A stretch of DNA of 43,180 nt from NCBI GenBank assembly GCA_947062675.1, contig CAMSQM010000025.1:1-43180 (forward strand), given 5' to 3'. Positions 25,817 through 34,562 of the stretch are shown piece after piece; the stretch's first letter is position 1, and every line of letters begins with the position of its first letter. Below the pieces are notes generated by a model. That model saw nothing but the letters and a program-made list of their open reading frames with translations. It did no database searches and was not told where the DNA came from. The stretch comes from an uncultured Roseburia sp. GTDB lineage: Bacteria > Bacillota > Clostridia > Lachnospirales > Lachnospiraceae. A program made the position numbers and the translations under genes.

Positions 25817-25845
25817 AATATAAACCATAACTTCACAATTTGCAA
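25817..25845 (-). promoter_or_regulatory. HPr gene promoter
   Basis: On the minus strand TTGCAA (25840-25845) and TATATT (25817-25822) are exactly 17 bases apart. The start would be near 25810, about 40 bases before the ATG at 25768. No operator-like repeat stands out. Confidence 0.65.
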
Positions 25846-25924
25846 TACACCAGTTGGAAATCTGTTAAAAACCCACAAAATATTGATCAGGCACTCATAA
25901 TTTTAATGCTTTTTTTCAGGGTTT

Positions 25925-28453
25925 TTACGCTTTCAGATAAGTAAAAAAGATATTACCCGCGTTCGTAAAAATCTCATTCAGATCGGCGATAGTTTCCTTT
26001 CTGGTCGTCTGATCCGCGGGGTCAAATATATACACTCCGCCCGCGTCATATCCGACGATCAGAACCGCCTGGCTGCCTCCCGTCATCGCAAAAACCGTAC
26101 TTCCGCAGCTCACATAATAAAGAGTTTCTTCCAGTCCGCAACCGGTCAGATCCAGCACCTGCATATCCTTCATCATATTGTTGAGAATACTTTTAGGCGT
26201 CTCTCCCCCGTCGATCAGCGCGCCGACGCTGATATTGATTCCCTCTTTTTCCAGCATCGCATTAATGCACCGGGCAATGCTTCCCGCAGAGGCGTCCTCC
26301 GCTCCGACCGCAATATCCCGGAACGGTCCCTGTGCCGCTTTTCTGGCACGTTTCCACACATACTTCATATCATCGCCGATAACGACCCCCATCTTTGCAT
26401 TGGCCTCCATAACCGCCTCTGTCACATGGTCCGTCGTAAATACGACATCTCCTTTCACATAGACGTAATAGCGCGCCAGGGAGCTCTCATCGTGCAGTGA
26501 AAGCGTGCGGTCCGCCTCCGGGATTGTCTCCCGGGGCGTCAGCACTTTCGGGGCCCGCTCGCTGGTCAGATCGGGCAGCATCAGCCGCACCTGGGTCTCT
26601 TTTTCCCCCGAACCGGCCATGCTGACGGTGACCGGCCTCCCGGCCTCCCCCTCGCGGTTCATAATCATATCCCGGTCTGCCTCCACATAGGCGGTGCCGT
26701 TATACCGGATACGGTTTAAATACATAGTGTCTCCGTCAATCTCGATATCCGACACATAATATCCGCTTTTCTCATAGGTCTTGAGAATCTCCTGCCCTCC
26801 GGACGAGACATCGGAAATGCGGATCCGGTACATCGGAAACAGCGTATTCCCCGCGGCGTCCGGATGCACATCCCCGGCTTTCGCAATCCCGTAAATAAAG
26901 TCCTCCTCCATAAATCCGAGCGGCTTCATATACTCACCGCTTCCCTCTGTGATATCCGTCTGTTTCTGGTCCGACAGATTCAGTATGTGAATGCTGCCGC
27001 TCGCGCTGATCTGCTCCGTCTCAACCCACGCTACCAGACGGTTGGAAGACGAGACCGCAAACGCCTCATCCGAGAGGCCTTTTACAATCTCGCGCGTCTT
27101 TAAGCTGTTCAGACCGATGCCGTAGACCGTCCCGTCCATCATCAGGAAAAGTTCTCCCCCCTCGTTTACGTACATCAGCTGTCCCAGCTCTGATTTCAGC
27201 ACCTCGTAACTCTTATCAGAGGGAATAAATGCCAGCTCCTCATTCGTGTTGGATATGCTGTCATAATGGTAGACGGCCATTCCGACCTGCCCTTCATGAA
27301 CTCCCCGGTTCATATAGCCGTATACGATATAATCCGCGCTCCCGGCCTCGTCAATCCGGACAATCCTTATATCATGCTCCCCGTAATTTTCACGGTTATC
27401 AATCCCCTCATGCCCGCGGAAACTGAACACTTTTGCCATCGTATTTTCACTGCTGTTATAGCTCCAGAGTTCCCCCTCCTGCACAAACGCCACGCTCGTT
27501 CCCGCCTCGTTCGCCTTAAATTCCACTTCTCTTTTGCGGATTCCAAGCCGGATATGCTGATCGCCGACGGTGCTGTTCTGACCGCGGAAAATCTCATTCA
27601 TCCTCCGCTCAAAATTCAGCAGATAGATGCGGCTGCTGGTGTAGCGCACCCGGTAATATTCCTCAATATTATAATAATCTGTCTCTCCGTTCTCCCCGTC
27701 TGCCATCACGACATATGAGAGCACAATCACATTGTAAGTGCTGGTGATCTCCTTGACAGAAGGCACAGGGTCTGTCAGCCGCTCCACATTCATATCCCCC
27801 CAGCCCACCTGTTTTAAAGAGGAATTCAGAGAAACAAAGTGGAGCGTACTATTATCCCCCGTCGTCCGCTCCATATAGGTCGCCAGCGTTGCCACCGTTT
27901 CATCCTGAAATGTTTTGTCATTGAAATCCTTTACAAACGCAAGACACTCTTCCACATAGCAGTCCACAGGCTCCACAATGCGCGTATAATAGGAAATTGT
28001 GTTCTCCCCGCTTTTGAGCCGTATTATCAGAAGATACTCCTCGCCCGCCTCAAGCAGATTCTGGATCGTCAGATTCGCCGTAATCTTTCCTTTTTTCTCA
28101 TGGTAAGATGTGACGTCGGCATTTGCTATCAGACGCTGCGCGTCAAGACTACGTATTTCATAAGAGATCGCATCCACTTTTGTCTGGTAAGTCTGTATCG
28201 TCACCGGAAGTATTCTCTCCGCTGAAACCGGAGTGATCGTATCCCTCATATAAGCCGCGTTCATCTCCGCCGCGTAGCCGTGCAGTTCATTGATCTGCAT
28301 GTTTCCCGCATGCAGGTCAATCACTGGCAGAACAGCCTCCTGCATCTCTGTCGTCTGGTCTTCGTTGGTATGATTCATCATTCCTCCGAATACCAGTAAG
28401 GACACTATAAATACCAGCGCCAGGGCCAGCGCTTTTATCCATCCCTTCTGCAC
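25925..28453 (-). CDS. Exported multidomain protein with degenerate C39-peptidase-like C-terminus
   Basis: The 842-residue protein has an N-terminal membrane anchor (WIKALALALVFIVSLLVFGGM). Residues about 40-300 are mixed alpha/beta. The middle (about 300-620) has repeated beta motifs such as GELWSYNSS, GELFLMMDGTVYGI and GSIHILNLSDQKQTDI, suggesting a beta-propeller. The last 122 residues resemble a C39-like papain fold, with AGSIARCINAMLEKEGI and SQAVLIVGYDAGGVYIFDP. The usual catalytic Cys and His positions appear to be Ala and Ser/Gln, so it is probably not a working protease. The start is a GTG with AGGGGAGG 6 bases upstream. It lies between terminator element B and the HPr gene. I do not know its function. 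Confidence 0.8.
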   Translation of the reverse strand: MQKGWIKALALALVFIVSLLVFGGMMNHTNEDQTTEMQEAVLPVIDLHAGNMQINELHGYAAEMNAAYMRDTITPVSAERILPVTIQTYQTKVDAISYEIRSLDAQRLIANADVTSYHEKKGKITANLTIQNLLEAGEEYLLIIRLKSGENTISYYTRIVEPVDCYVEECLAFVKDFNDKTFQDETVATLATYMERTTGDNSTLHFVSLNSSLKQVGWGDMNVERLTDPVPSVKEITSTYNVIVLSYVVMADGENGETDYYNIEEYYRVRYTSSRIYLLNFERRMNEIFRGQNSTVGDQHIRLGIRKREVEFKANEAGTSVAFVQEGELWSYNSSENTMAKVFSFRGHEGIDNRENYGEHDIRIVRIDEAGSADYIVYGYMNRGVHEGQVGMAVYHYDSISNTNEELAFIPSDKSYEVLKSELGQLMYVNEGGELFLMMDGTVYGIGLNSLKTREIVKGLSDEAFAVSSSNRLVAWVETEQISASGSIHILNLSDQKQTDITEGSGEYMKPLGFMEEDFIYGIAKAGDVHPDAAGNTLFPMYRIRISDVSSGGQEILKTYEKSGYYVSDIEIDGDTMYLNRIRYNGTAYVEADRDMIMNREGEAGRPVTVSMAGSGEKETQVRLMLPDLTSERAPKVLTPRETIPEADRTLSLHDESSLARYYVYVKGDVVFTTDHVTEAVMEANAKMGVVIGDDMKYVWKRARKAAQGPFRDIAVGAEDASAGSIARCINAMLEKEGINISVGALIDGGETPKSILNNMMKDMQVLDLTGCGLEETLYYVSCGSTVFAMTGGSQAVLIVGYDAGGVYIFDPADQTTRKETIADLNEIFTNAGNIFFTYLKA

Positions 28454-28561
28454 ACTTCATCCTCCCCTGTCTATGTATCTCTCTTCACACTTGTGTAAAT
28501 CATCCGGCACAGCTCCTCTGATATCAGAAATCAGTTCTGCCGCAGCGCAATCCCAGGAGCA

Positions 28562-28627
28562 TTTTGCATCATGGAACCCGTTTCCCATGATACAAAAATA
28601 TAGCTACCGCAGGCGCGATAGCTATAT
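28562..28627 (-). terminator. Two-part terminator after the Pro-rich gene (element B)
   Basis: On the minus strand ATATAGCTA (28619-28627) pairs with TAGCTATAT (28598-28606), then TTTTTGTATCATGG begins a second hairpin with CCATGATGCAAAA (28562-28597 overall, one G/T pair). The layout equals element A: stem, T run, GTATCA-containing hairpin. It separates the 28697 gene from the 842-residue-protein gene. The 28454-28696 gap shows nothing else. Confidence 0.8.
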
Positions 28628-28696
28628 TGTATGCATTTTTGCCCGAATCTGCAATCGTTTCCTCAGAAACTTTGCTTTTTCTTAATAATTGCCGGC

Positions 28697-29194
28697 CTAC
28701 CACCAGCGCCTGCATCTCCTGTGCCTGCAGCGTCTGCGATACATTTCGTTGTTCAGAATCACACCGATCAGATTGCGCAGATGATCTCCATGCGGGGGCG
28801 GCGGAGGCGGCGGACGGTGGCCCCACGGAGGCGGATTGCCCGGCGGCGGAGGCGGCGGGGGCGGCTGCATACCTCCCCAGTACTGCTCTGCCTCCACGTC
28901 CGCCCCGCCGTCCGCGACTCTCTGATATATCCGGTCCGTCACCATCTCAAGCATGATCCGGTCCGGATATTCGTCGAACATCAGGCTGCCCTCGTACTCC
29001 ATTTTATCACATTCATCTTCCACATATTCCAGAATCCGCCCCACATCTTTGGGATACAGTTCCTTCATGCGGTCCATGTCTTTTTCATATTCCATCTCGG
29101 TCAGATAAAGATTCTGCATCGGATAGCTCATATAAAAAGGCATTTTGGGCACGTCAAACTGTGTGCGGAAAAATTGCTCCTGATTGTAGTCCAC
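28697..29194 (-). CDS. Pro-rich protein with Arg/Cys/Trp tail, possibly spore-coat associated
   Basis: The 165-residue protein has an ordered N-terminal part (about 1-100) with MSYPMQNLYLTEMEYEKDMD and MEYEGSLMFDEYPDRIMLEM, then two proline runs (eight and seven prolines) separated by GNPPPWGHR, and a C-terminus RRRCRHRRCRRWW. I recall related proteins with a YEGSxMFDEYPD-like core in spore-forming Lachnospiraceae, which would fit a spore-surface role, but this is memory and unchecked. The start is a GTG with AGGGAG 6 bases upstream. A two-part terminator follows. Nothing catalytic is visible. Confidence 0.75.
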   Translation of the reverse strand: MDYNQEQFFRTQFDVPKMPFYMSYPMQNLYLTEMEYEKDMDRMKELYPKDVGRILEYVEDECDKMEYEGSLMFDEYPDRIMLEMVTDRIYQRVADGGADVEAEQYWGGMQPPPPPPPPGNPPPWGHRPPPPPPPHGDHLRNLIGVILNNEMYRRRCRHRRCRRWW

Positions 29195-29334
29195 TCTGTG
29201 CTCCCTGTAAACAGCTTCCGTATATCATATGCGGGGAAATGCCGGACGGTTCATGGCAGCGGGCCCCGCCGCACCGGTCACTCTGCCAGCCGGCAGAAAA
29301 GGCACCCCAAAGCCGTGGAAAGCAGGAAAAAATA

Positions 29335-29363
29335 TTGACATTCCAGGCCCCGGATGTTATCCT
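29335..29363 (+). promoter_or_regulatory. Promoter of the DUF2752 gene
   Basis: A perfect TTGACA (29335-29340) and TATCCT (29358-29363) are exactly 17 bases apart, leaving a leader of about 95 bases before the ATG at 29465. The rest of the 29195-29464 gap shows no supported gene. Confidence 0.7.
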
Positions 29364-29464
29364 GGCATCAGAAACGCGCAGAGGAACGATAACACGCGGA
29401 GCATGCCGTGTGAAACACAGATTCCGATGCACACCGGGCAGACGCGGAAAGGAGGAACCGTGTA

Positions 29465-29911
29465 ATGGAGAATCTGATGAAAACCAGCCGGAAAACAGAC
29501 AACGCGCTATATATCACAGGATGGGTTCTGATCATCGCTGCGCTTTCCATCGCTCTGGCCGGACACCCCGGCCTCCGCTTTCTCCTCCGCCTCCCTCCGT
29601 GCCTGCTGCACGTGGTGACCGGATTGTACTGCCCGGGCTGCGGAGGAACGCGGGCCGTTCTTGCGCTGGCACAGGGAAATCTGCTCCTCTCTCTCCGGTA
29701 TCACCCTCTGGTTCTTCCGTCCGCCGCAGCCGCAGCCTGGTTTATGATCAGCCAGACCATTGCACGCCTTTCCCGCGGCAGACTGAATGTGGGAATGCAC
29801 TTCAGGGAAATATATCTGTGGATCGCCCTCTGCATTGTGATCGTAAATTTTCTGATAAAAAATCTTGCGCTTCTGATCCGGAACATCGATCTGATGCCCG
29901 GACAGATATGA
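29465..29911 (+). CDS. DUF2752 membrane protein
   Basis: The 148-residue protein has three predicted membrane segments (about 17-33, 77-92 and 115-135). Between the first two is GLYCPGCGGTRAVLALAQG, the CPxCGxTR motif defining DUF2752, followed by HPLVLP. The paired Cys could bind metal or form a disulfide. No function is established that I know of. AGGAGG lies about 9 bases before the ATG, and there is a good promoter. It is convergent with the GGDEF gene, 9 bases apart, with no strong terminator between them. Confidence 0.9.
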   Translation: MENLMKTSRKTDNALYITGWVLIIAALSIALAGHPGLRFLLRLPPCLLHVVTGLYCPGCGGTRAVLALAQGNLLLSLRYHPLVLPSAAAAAWFMISQTIARLSRGRLNVGMHFREIYLWIALCIVIVNFLIKNLALLIRNIDLMPGQI

Positions 29912-29920
29912 TTTCCGCGC

Positions 29921-30838
29921 TTATTTTTCCTTCCACTCTTCCCCGTTTTCTGCCGACCACATTACCCTGTTTCTGCCGCTGCGCTTCGCTTCATACAGCA
30001 TGGCATCCGCCCTTTTAAGGCATTCGTCGTAAGAGTCCTCTTTTTCCGGCCGCATGGTAGCTCCTCCGATACTCACCGTAACCCACTCGCTGACGGACGG
30101 ATCGTGCGGAAGATGAAGGTCCTCGACCGCCTGACGCACGCTCCTGACAAATTCAAATGCTTTCTGCCCCTCATCCCCCAGCAGGATCAGCGCAAACTCT
30201 TCTCCTCCGTATCTCGCAAAAAAATCCGTACTGCGGTGAACGCAGGACGCCACGGCTTTTGCCACGGAAGCGAGTACTCTGTCGCCGGCCGGATGTCCGA
30301 AAGTATCGTTATATACCTTAAACTTGTCGACATCCATCATACAGACAGAGAACGGAATATGCAGCCGGAGCGCCTCCCTCCATTTTTCGACACTGTTCTG
30401 CCGGTAACTTCTTCTGTTGGCGACCCCTGTCAGCTCGTCCACCAGGGCCTGCTTCTCAAACTGTATCCGGTAGCGGTGCAGCTTGACATGAGTGTTGACC
30501 CGGGCCCTCACAACCGTCGCATTGAACGGCTTGGTGATGTAATCCACCGCTCCCATGATAAGCCCCTTCTGTTCATTGTGTACCCCTTCCAGGCTTGTAA
30601 TCAGAATTACAGGCGTATACCTCGTGGCTGCATTTTCCTGCAGATCTTTAAGCAGCGTAAAACCATCCATTCCGGGCAGAACGACATCCAGAAGTATCAG
30701 TGAAAAATCCCCGGATACCGCAGTGGAAAAACCATCTTCTGCGGTATTGCATATACTGATATCATAATCATCCTGTATAATGGATTTCAAAAACTCAGCC
30801 TGCAGACGGCTGTCGTCAATAATTAAAACCTTCTCCAT
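29921..30838 (-). CDS. Response regulator with diguanylate cyclase (GGDEF) output
   Basis: The 305-residue cytoplasmic protein has a receiver domain (about 1-120) with Asp8/Asp9, the phospho-acceptor Asp51 in LILLDVVLPGMDG and Lys103 in ITKPF. A GGDEF domain follows (about 130-300) with DELTGVANRR, MDVDKFKVYND and an intact GGEEF at 211-215. RSTD at 202-205, five residues before it, is the c-di-GMP inhibition site. It should make c-di-GMP when phosphorylated and be product-inhibited, resembling PleD without its second receiver. I place the start at 30838, where MEKVLIIDD begins; the ribosome site is weak (AAAGGA 13 bases away). No partner kinase is nearby. Confidence 0.93.
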   Translation of the reverse strand: MEKVLIIDDSRLQAEFLKSIIQDDYDISICNTAEDGFSTAVSGDFSLILLDVVLPGMDGFTLLKDLQENAATRYTPVILITSLEGVHNEQKGLIMGAVDYITKPFNATVVRARVNTHVKLHRYRIQFEKQALVDELTGVANRRSYRQNSVEKWREALRLHIPFSVCMMDVDKFKVYNDTFGHPAGDRVLASVAKAVASCVHRSTDFFARYGGEEFALILLGDEGQKAFEFVRSVRQAVEDLHLPHDPSVSEWVTVSIGGATMRPEKEDSYDECLKRADAMLYEAKRSGRNRVMWSAENGEEWKEK

Positions 30839-31002
30839 AACTTTAGTTCTATCCTTTCCCGCAGATGCGCATTTTCTGGTACTTCTCTCTATTATACCTC
30901 CTGCACCGAAACAATCGCAACCATTTTCGCACAAATCATCCCGTTTTTACACAATCTTATTTCTACACGGTAATGCCGGCCTTTTTGTGCGGGTAATCCC
31001 CG

Positions 31003-31037
31003 GAAAAGAAAGAGCGGAACCCGTCCGGATTCCGCTC
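31003..31037 (-). terminator. Terminator of the S-adenosylhomocysteine hydrolase gene
   Basis: On the minus strand GAGCGGAA (31030-31037) and TTCCGCTC (31012-31019), extended by TCC/GGG around GGAC, form a strong stem followed by TTTCTTTTCC (31003-31011). It lies 13 bases after the stop. Confidence 0.8.
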
Positions 31038-31049
31038 CTGTTCTGTTTC

Positions 31050-32300
31050 CTACCCCACAATATAACTATTCAGATATTTCTCCTGCTCCGGCGTCAGGAC
31101 ATCAATCGCCTTTCCAAGAAAAGCGAGCTTGCGCCGGGCGACATCCAGATCCACCGGGCGCGGCACATCAATCAGCTTCTCCGTGAGCTCACTGCCGTGT
31201 TCCACCAGATATTTCGCGGAAAGCGCCTGAATCGCAAAGCTCATATCCATAATCTCCGCGGGATGACCGTCGCCTGCGGCAAGGTTGACCAGCCGCCCCT
31301 CCGCCAGGACAAAAATCCACTGCCCCGTCGGCAGTTTATAACCCATGATATTCTTCCGCTGCTCCCGGGTCTCCACCGCGATCTCACGCAGTCCTGCCAT
31401 GTCAATCTCACAGTCAAAATGTCCCGCGTTGCAGAGAACCGCCCCGTCCTTCATCACGGCAAAATCCTCCGCATCAATCACTTTGTCACAGCCCGTGACC
31501 GTCACAAAGAAATCGCCCAGCTTCGCCGCCTCGTTCATCGGCATCACGTCGAATCCGTCCATTACCGCCTCGATCGCTTTGATCGGGTCAATCTCCGTCA
31601 CAATCACACGGGCGCCAAGTCCCTTCGCCCGCATCGCGGTTCCCTTTCCGCACCAGCCGTAACCGGCGACCACAACGATCTTGCCTGCGACAATCAGATT
31701 GGTCGTCCGGTTGATGCCGTCCCAGACAGACTGACCGGTCCCATAACGGTTGTCAAACAGGTGCTTGCAGTCTGCATTGTTCACGCGGACCATCGGAAAC
31801 TTCAACTTCCCCGCCTTATTCATCGCCTCCAGGCGGATAATACCGGTCGTGGTCTCCTCACAGCCGCCGATGATCCCCGGTATCAGCTCCTGCATATTGC
31901 TGTGCACCATATTTACCAGATCCCCGCCATCATCAATAATAAGATTCGGCCCCGCTGCAAGCGTGTGGCGGATATGGGCATCGTATTCTTCGGGCGTGCT
32001 TCCATACCAGGCGTGCACTTCCATCCCGTCCGCCGCAAGCGCGGCTGCCACATCATCCTGCGTCGAAAGAGGATTCGATCCCGTCACATACATCTGTGCG
32101 CCGCCCGCCTTCAGTACCTTGCACAGGTACGCGGTCTTCGCCTCCAGATGCACGGAAAGTGCGATTTTCTTCCCCTCAAAGGGTCTGCTCTCCGCAAATT
32201 CCTCCTCCAGCGTGCGAAGCAGATCGCAATTGCGCTTCACCCACTCAATCTTCCGTTCGCCGGATTCGGCCAGATGAATGTCCCTGATTTCACTGCTCAT
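31050..32300 (-). CDS. ahcY: S-adenosylhomocysteine hydrolase
   Basis: The 416-residue cytoplasmic enzyme splits S-adenosylhomocysteine into adenosine and homocysteine using bound NAD, clearing the inhibitor left by SAM-dependent methylation. It shows LSVHLEAKTAYL, GSNPLSTQDDVAAAL, the NAD-binding glycine loop VVVAGYGWCGKGTAMRAKGLG and CNAGHFDCEIDM. It lacks the insertion of the long eukaryotic/proteobacterial form, as is usual for archaeal-like and clostridial enzymes. The ATG at 32300 with GGAGG 7 bases upstream is better than the in-frame codon at 32324. It has its own promoter and terminator, so it is probably monocistronic. Confidence 0.95.
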   Translation of the reverse strand: MSSEIRDIHLAESGERKIEWVKRNCDLLRTLEEEFAESRPFEGKKIALSVHLEAKTAYLCKVLKAGGAQMYVTGSNPLSTQDDVAAALAADGMEVHAWYGSTPEEYDAHIRHTLAAGPNLIIDDGGDLVNMVHSNMQELIPGIIGGCEETTTGIIRLEAMNKAGKLKFPMVRVNNADCKHLFDNRYGTGQSVWDGINRTTNLIVAGKIVVVAGYGWCGKGTAMRAKGLGARVIVTEIDPIKAIEAVMDGFDVMPMNEAAKLGDFFVTVTGCDKVIDAEDFAVMKDGAVLCNAGHFDCEIDMAGLREIAVETREQRKNIMGYKLPTGQWIFVLAEGRLVNLAAGDGHPAEIMDMSFAIQALSAKYLVEHGSELTEKLIDVPRPVDLDVARRKLAFLGKAIDVLTPEQEKYLNSYIVG

Positions 32301-32344
32301 TTCATGTCCTCCAGTTATTTTCAAATAGATTCAGCCGAATTTTT

Positions 32345-32373
32345 ATTATAGTGATGGTCGTCTGTCCTGTCAT
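32345..32373 (-). promoter_or_regulatory. ahcY promoter
   Basis: On the minus strand ATGACA (32368-32373) and a perfect TATAAT (32345-32350) are 17 bases apart, about 45 bases before the ATG. No SAH or SAM riboswitch is apparent in this short leader. Confidence 0.65.
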
Positions 32374-32507
32374 CACTCAGATTCTTTTTTACTTTAGCAT
32401 AAAATGAATGTGAAAACAATCTGTGAAAGAAAAAAACTGCATATACGTCCGGACAGACTGCGTATTTTCCCGAGGACGGATATACAGGTGCATCCCGCGC
32501 CGGATTG

Positions 32508-32516
32508 TGTTAAAAT
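32508..32516 (+). promoter_or_regulatory. Candidate extended -10 promoter for the 32619 gene
   Basis: TGTTAAAAT gives TAAAAT (32511-32516) with an upstream TG. The -35 is poor. It would start near 32523, about 95 bases before the ATG. The 32301-32618 gap otherwise holds only the divergent ahcY promoter and some weak inverted repeats. Confidence 0.4.
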
Positions 32517-32618
32517 AAAAAGCACGATCACAGATTCGCCGTTACCGTCCGGGTCCGGATCTGCGGATATCATATGAAAACAGGCCTGACCGCTTCTTTT
32601 TCACAATGGAGGATTCAC

Positions 32619-34280
32619 ATGAAAACAGCAAAGAAACATCCGTCACCGGAAAGCATTTACGCCCGTATTTTAAGACTGATTCAGGAAAACGGTTCCCTGC
32701 CGGATGATTTCCGGTGTGAGGAAAATGATCCCGACGACCGGGAGCTGAAATTTGTTCCCGGAGGCCTGGAAGGTATTCTGACCCGTCACTTCAGCGAAAA
32801 CGGCGAAAACGCCGGAAAAATCGCCCGTTTCTTCCTGGATCACTCCGCCGGCAGGCCGGAAGAAGTCCTTCGTCTCTACGAAGCTACTTATGCGCACCTG
32901 AAAACCGCAACGCTGCGGGACGGGCTCCTGCGCACCATCGCGCAGCAGAAAGATTCTTTTGACGCAGGCCGCCTGGCAGAACTGGCCTGTGTCATGATGA
33001 CGGAAGGGGTAAAGACGGAAGCCGTCAAAATGGGTCTGACGCTCATGGCTCTCTTTTGCACGTCTGAAAACGAGCGTGTAAAAAATATCCTTCTTACCCT
33101 GGGATGCTGCGAGGATTTTACGGACTACGTTTTCGTAAATATTTCAGACTGGCCGGAAGCGGAACAGAATCAGATATACTTTTCTCTCGCAAAACAGCTT
33201 CACGGCTGGGGAAAGATTGACGCGGTGGAGCACCTCCTGGCAGACACGGACGAAATCCGGGAATGGCTGTTGTGCGAGGGCTGCAAAAACAGCATCCTGT
33301 ATGGCTATCTCGGCCTGGAATGCGCGGTAAAATGCGACTATTTAAGCCGCCTGCGCCAGGGCGGGCTGAACGAAAAGGAGCTTCAGGGAGCCCGTGATAT
33401 CATGGAAGGGCTTCTCGACGAGGGACCGTGTCCGGGCCTCTCTGGTCTGGATGCGCCGGAAGAAACCATCTATTTTTATCTGTGCGCAGCTGCCGGCACG
33501 CCGACAGACACAGAGTCGCTGCGCCTGCTGCTCCTGCTCCGCGACTACCTCGAAGGCCGGTCCCGCGCGGCGGCTCCAGAGAGCGCAGACCATCCCGCGC
33601 AGCCAGAGATCCCCGCGGAGACGTCACGCCTGTATTATCTGAAAAAAGCCCGTGAAAAACTCACACAGCTTCTCGGCGCACCGGACATAAGACAGATCAT
33701 TCTTCAGGAACTCGGAACCAGGCCCTTCAGCGCCATTTTCTGCGCCAGAGCCCTTGGTATTCCCGTGGGAGAGGAGCTGCTGGCACTGATGGAAAAACAA
33801 TTTGACGCCCTGTACGGTTACGGGCACTATTTTCTGGATCCTCCGCAGGACGGACCGGATATGCGCAAAATGGCTGCCAGGTACCTCGCGCTCTGCGTGC
33901 GCCGCCTGGACTATACAAAGCTGCCGGTCGGAATGGGGCGCCTGCACGGGCTGGGAAAGAGCGTACACTGGAGCGTCGATATGGCCGTGCAGTACCTTGG
34001 CCGCTTTCCCGGACAGGGAACAGAGCTGATCCGCGTCTCCCTCCGCGCGCCGATCGTCCGCTGGCGCCATATGGCCGTGCGGTCCCTTCTGGAATGGAAA
34101 GAACACTACGGCAGCAGCCTTATGGAATTTGCACCGGAACTTTACGGAGACGTCCTCGACGTATCCCGCGACGAGTGCGATGATGACCTGAAAAAACGCT
34201 TTGCCATCCTGCTCGGCCGGGACAGCGTCACACCCACTGTCCCGGGCGATTCAGATGAACCGGAAACGGGAACAATCTGA
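32619..34280 (+). CDS. Uncharacterised 553-residue helical protein
   Basis: I recognise no family. The protein is cytoplasmic, with no signal peptide or membrane span, and almost wholly helical, with repeated Leu-rich helix pairs (KTEAVKMGLTLMALFC, RWRHMAVRSLLEWKEHYG) that resemble HEAT- or TPR-type solenoids. A conserved-looking segment GMGRLHGLGKSVHWSVDMAV sits near residue 450. The C-terminus (PGDSDEPETGTI) is acidic. ATG 32619 with GGAGG 6 bases upstream is preferred to the in-frame 32574 codon. The same frame continues past the stop with acidic, linker-like sequence (see findings). It lies upstream of the pfl operon but has no visible link to it. Confidence 0.8.
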   Translation: MKTAKKHPSPESIYARILRLIQENGSLPDDFRCEENDPDDRELKFVPGGLEGILTRHFSENGENAGKIARFFLDHSAGRPEEVLRLYEATYAHLKTATLRDGLLRTIAQQKDSFDAGRLAELACVMMTEGVKTEAVKMGLTLMALFCTSENERVKNILLTLGCCEDFTDYVFVNISDWPEAEQNQIYFSLAKQLHGWGKIDAVEHLLADTDEIREWLLCEGCKNSILYGYLGLECAVKCDYLSRLRQGGLNEKELQGARDIMEGLLDEGPCPGLSGLDAPEETIYFYLCAAAGTPTDTESLRLLLLLRDYLEGRSRAAAPESADHPAQPEIPAETSRLYYLKKAREKLTQLLGAPDIRQIILQELGTRPFSAIFCARALGIPVGEELLALMEKQFDALYGYGHYFLDPPQDGPDMRKMAARYLALCVRRLDYTKLPVGMGRLHGLGKSVHWSVDMAVQYLGRFPGQGTELIRVSLRAPIVRWRHMAVRSLLEWKEHYGSSLMEFAPELYGDVLDVSRDECDDDLKKRFAILLGRDSVTPTVPGDSDEPETGTI

Positions 34281-34293
34281 GAGGAGGGCACCG

Positions 34294-34554
34294 ATGAGAA
34301 TAAAAAGAATAAAGAAAATAAAAAAAATTAAAAAGCTGAAAATCCGGAAGATCAGGCCGGTGAAGAAAATCAGAATGATCCCGGAGCGCAGGGCTTTAAA
34401 AGCGCTCCGGCCTGCAAAAATGATCCGGCCAGCGGCAAAACGCAGGAATCCGCGCGTAAAACACGGCGCCGGAATTTCCGCCGTCTTCGCGCAGCGCCGT
34501 GGGACAAAAAACAGGCCGGAATTTCCTATTGCAAAAAGCACAAAGTTATTATAA
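34294..34554 (+). CDS. Small, very basic protein of doubtful reality
   Basis: An 86-residue frame starts at 34294, 5 bases after a strong GAGGAGGG ribosome site. It reads MRIKRIKKIKKIKKLKIRK and continues with Arg/Lys-rich sequence. If real it would bind nucleic acid or membranes. Against it: the first 17 codons come from an A-rich run, the composition is what a frame-shifted Asn/Glu/Lys-rich linker would give, and the pflB promoter overlaps its end. The strand context (14 bases after the 32619 gene) would allow co-translation. Function is unknown. Confidence 0.35.
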   Translation: MRIKRIKKIKKIKKLKIRKIRPVKKIRMIPERRALKALRPAKMIRPAAKRRNPRVKHGAGISAVFAQRRGTKNRPEFPIAKSTKLL

Positions 34555-34557
34555 AAT
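34529..34557 (+). promoter_or_regulatory. pflB promoter
   Basis: TTGCAA (34529-34534) and TAAAAT (34552-34557) are 17 bases apart. The predicted start, near 34564, coincides with the first base of the riboswitch P1 stem, which supports both calls. Confidence 0.65.
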
Positions 34558-34562
34558 CAGTT

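Noticed and set aside
25860..25924. Terminator after the 842-residue-protein gene
   Set aside because: AAAACCC and GGGTTTT could pair, but across a loop of about 45 bases with no compact stem.
30780..32351. 523-codon plus-strand frame opposite ahcY and the GGDEF gene
   Set aside because: It mirrors two well-recognised minus-strand genes, has His/Arg-rich composition typical of antisense frames in G+C-rich DNA, and has no ribosome site.
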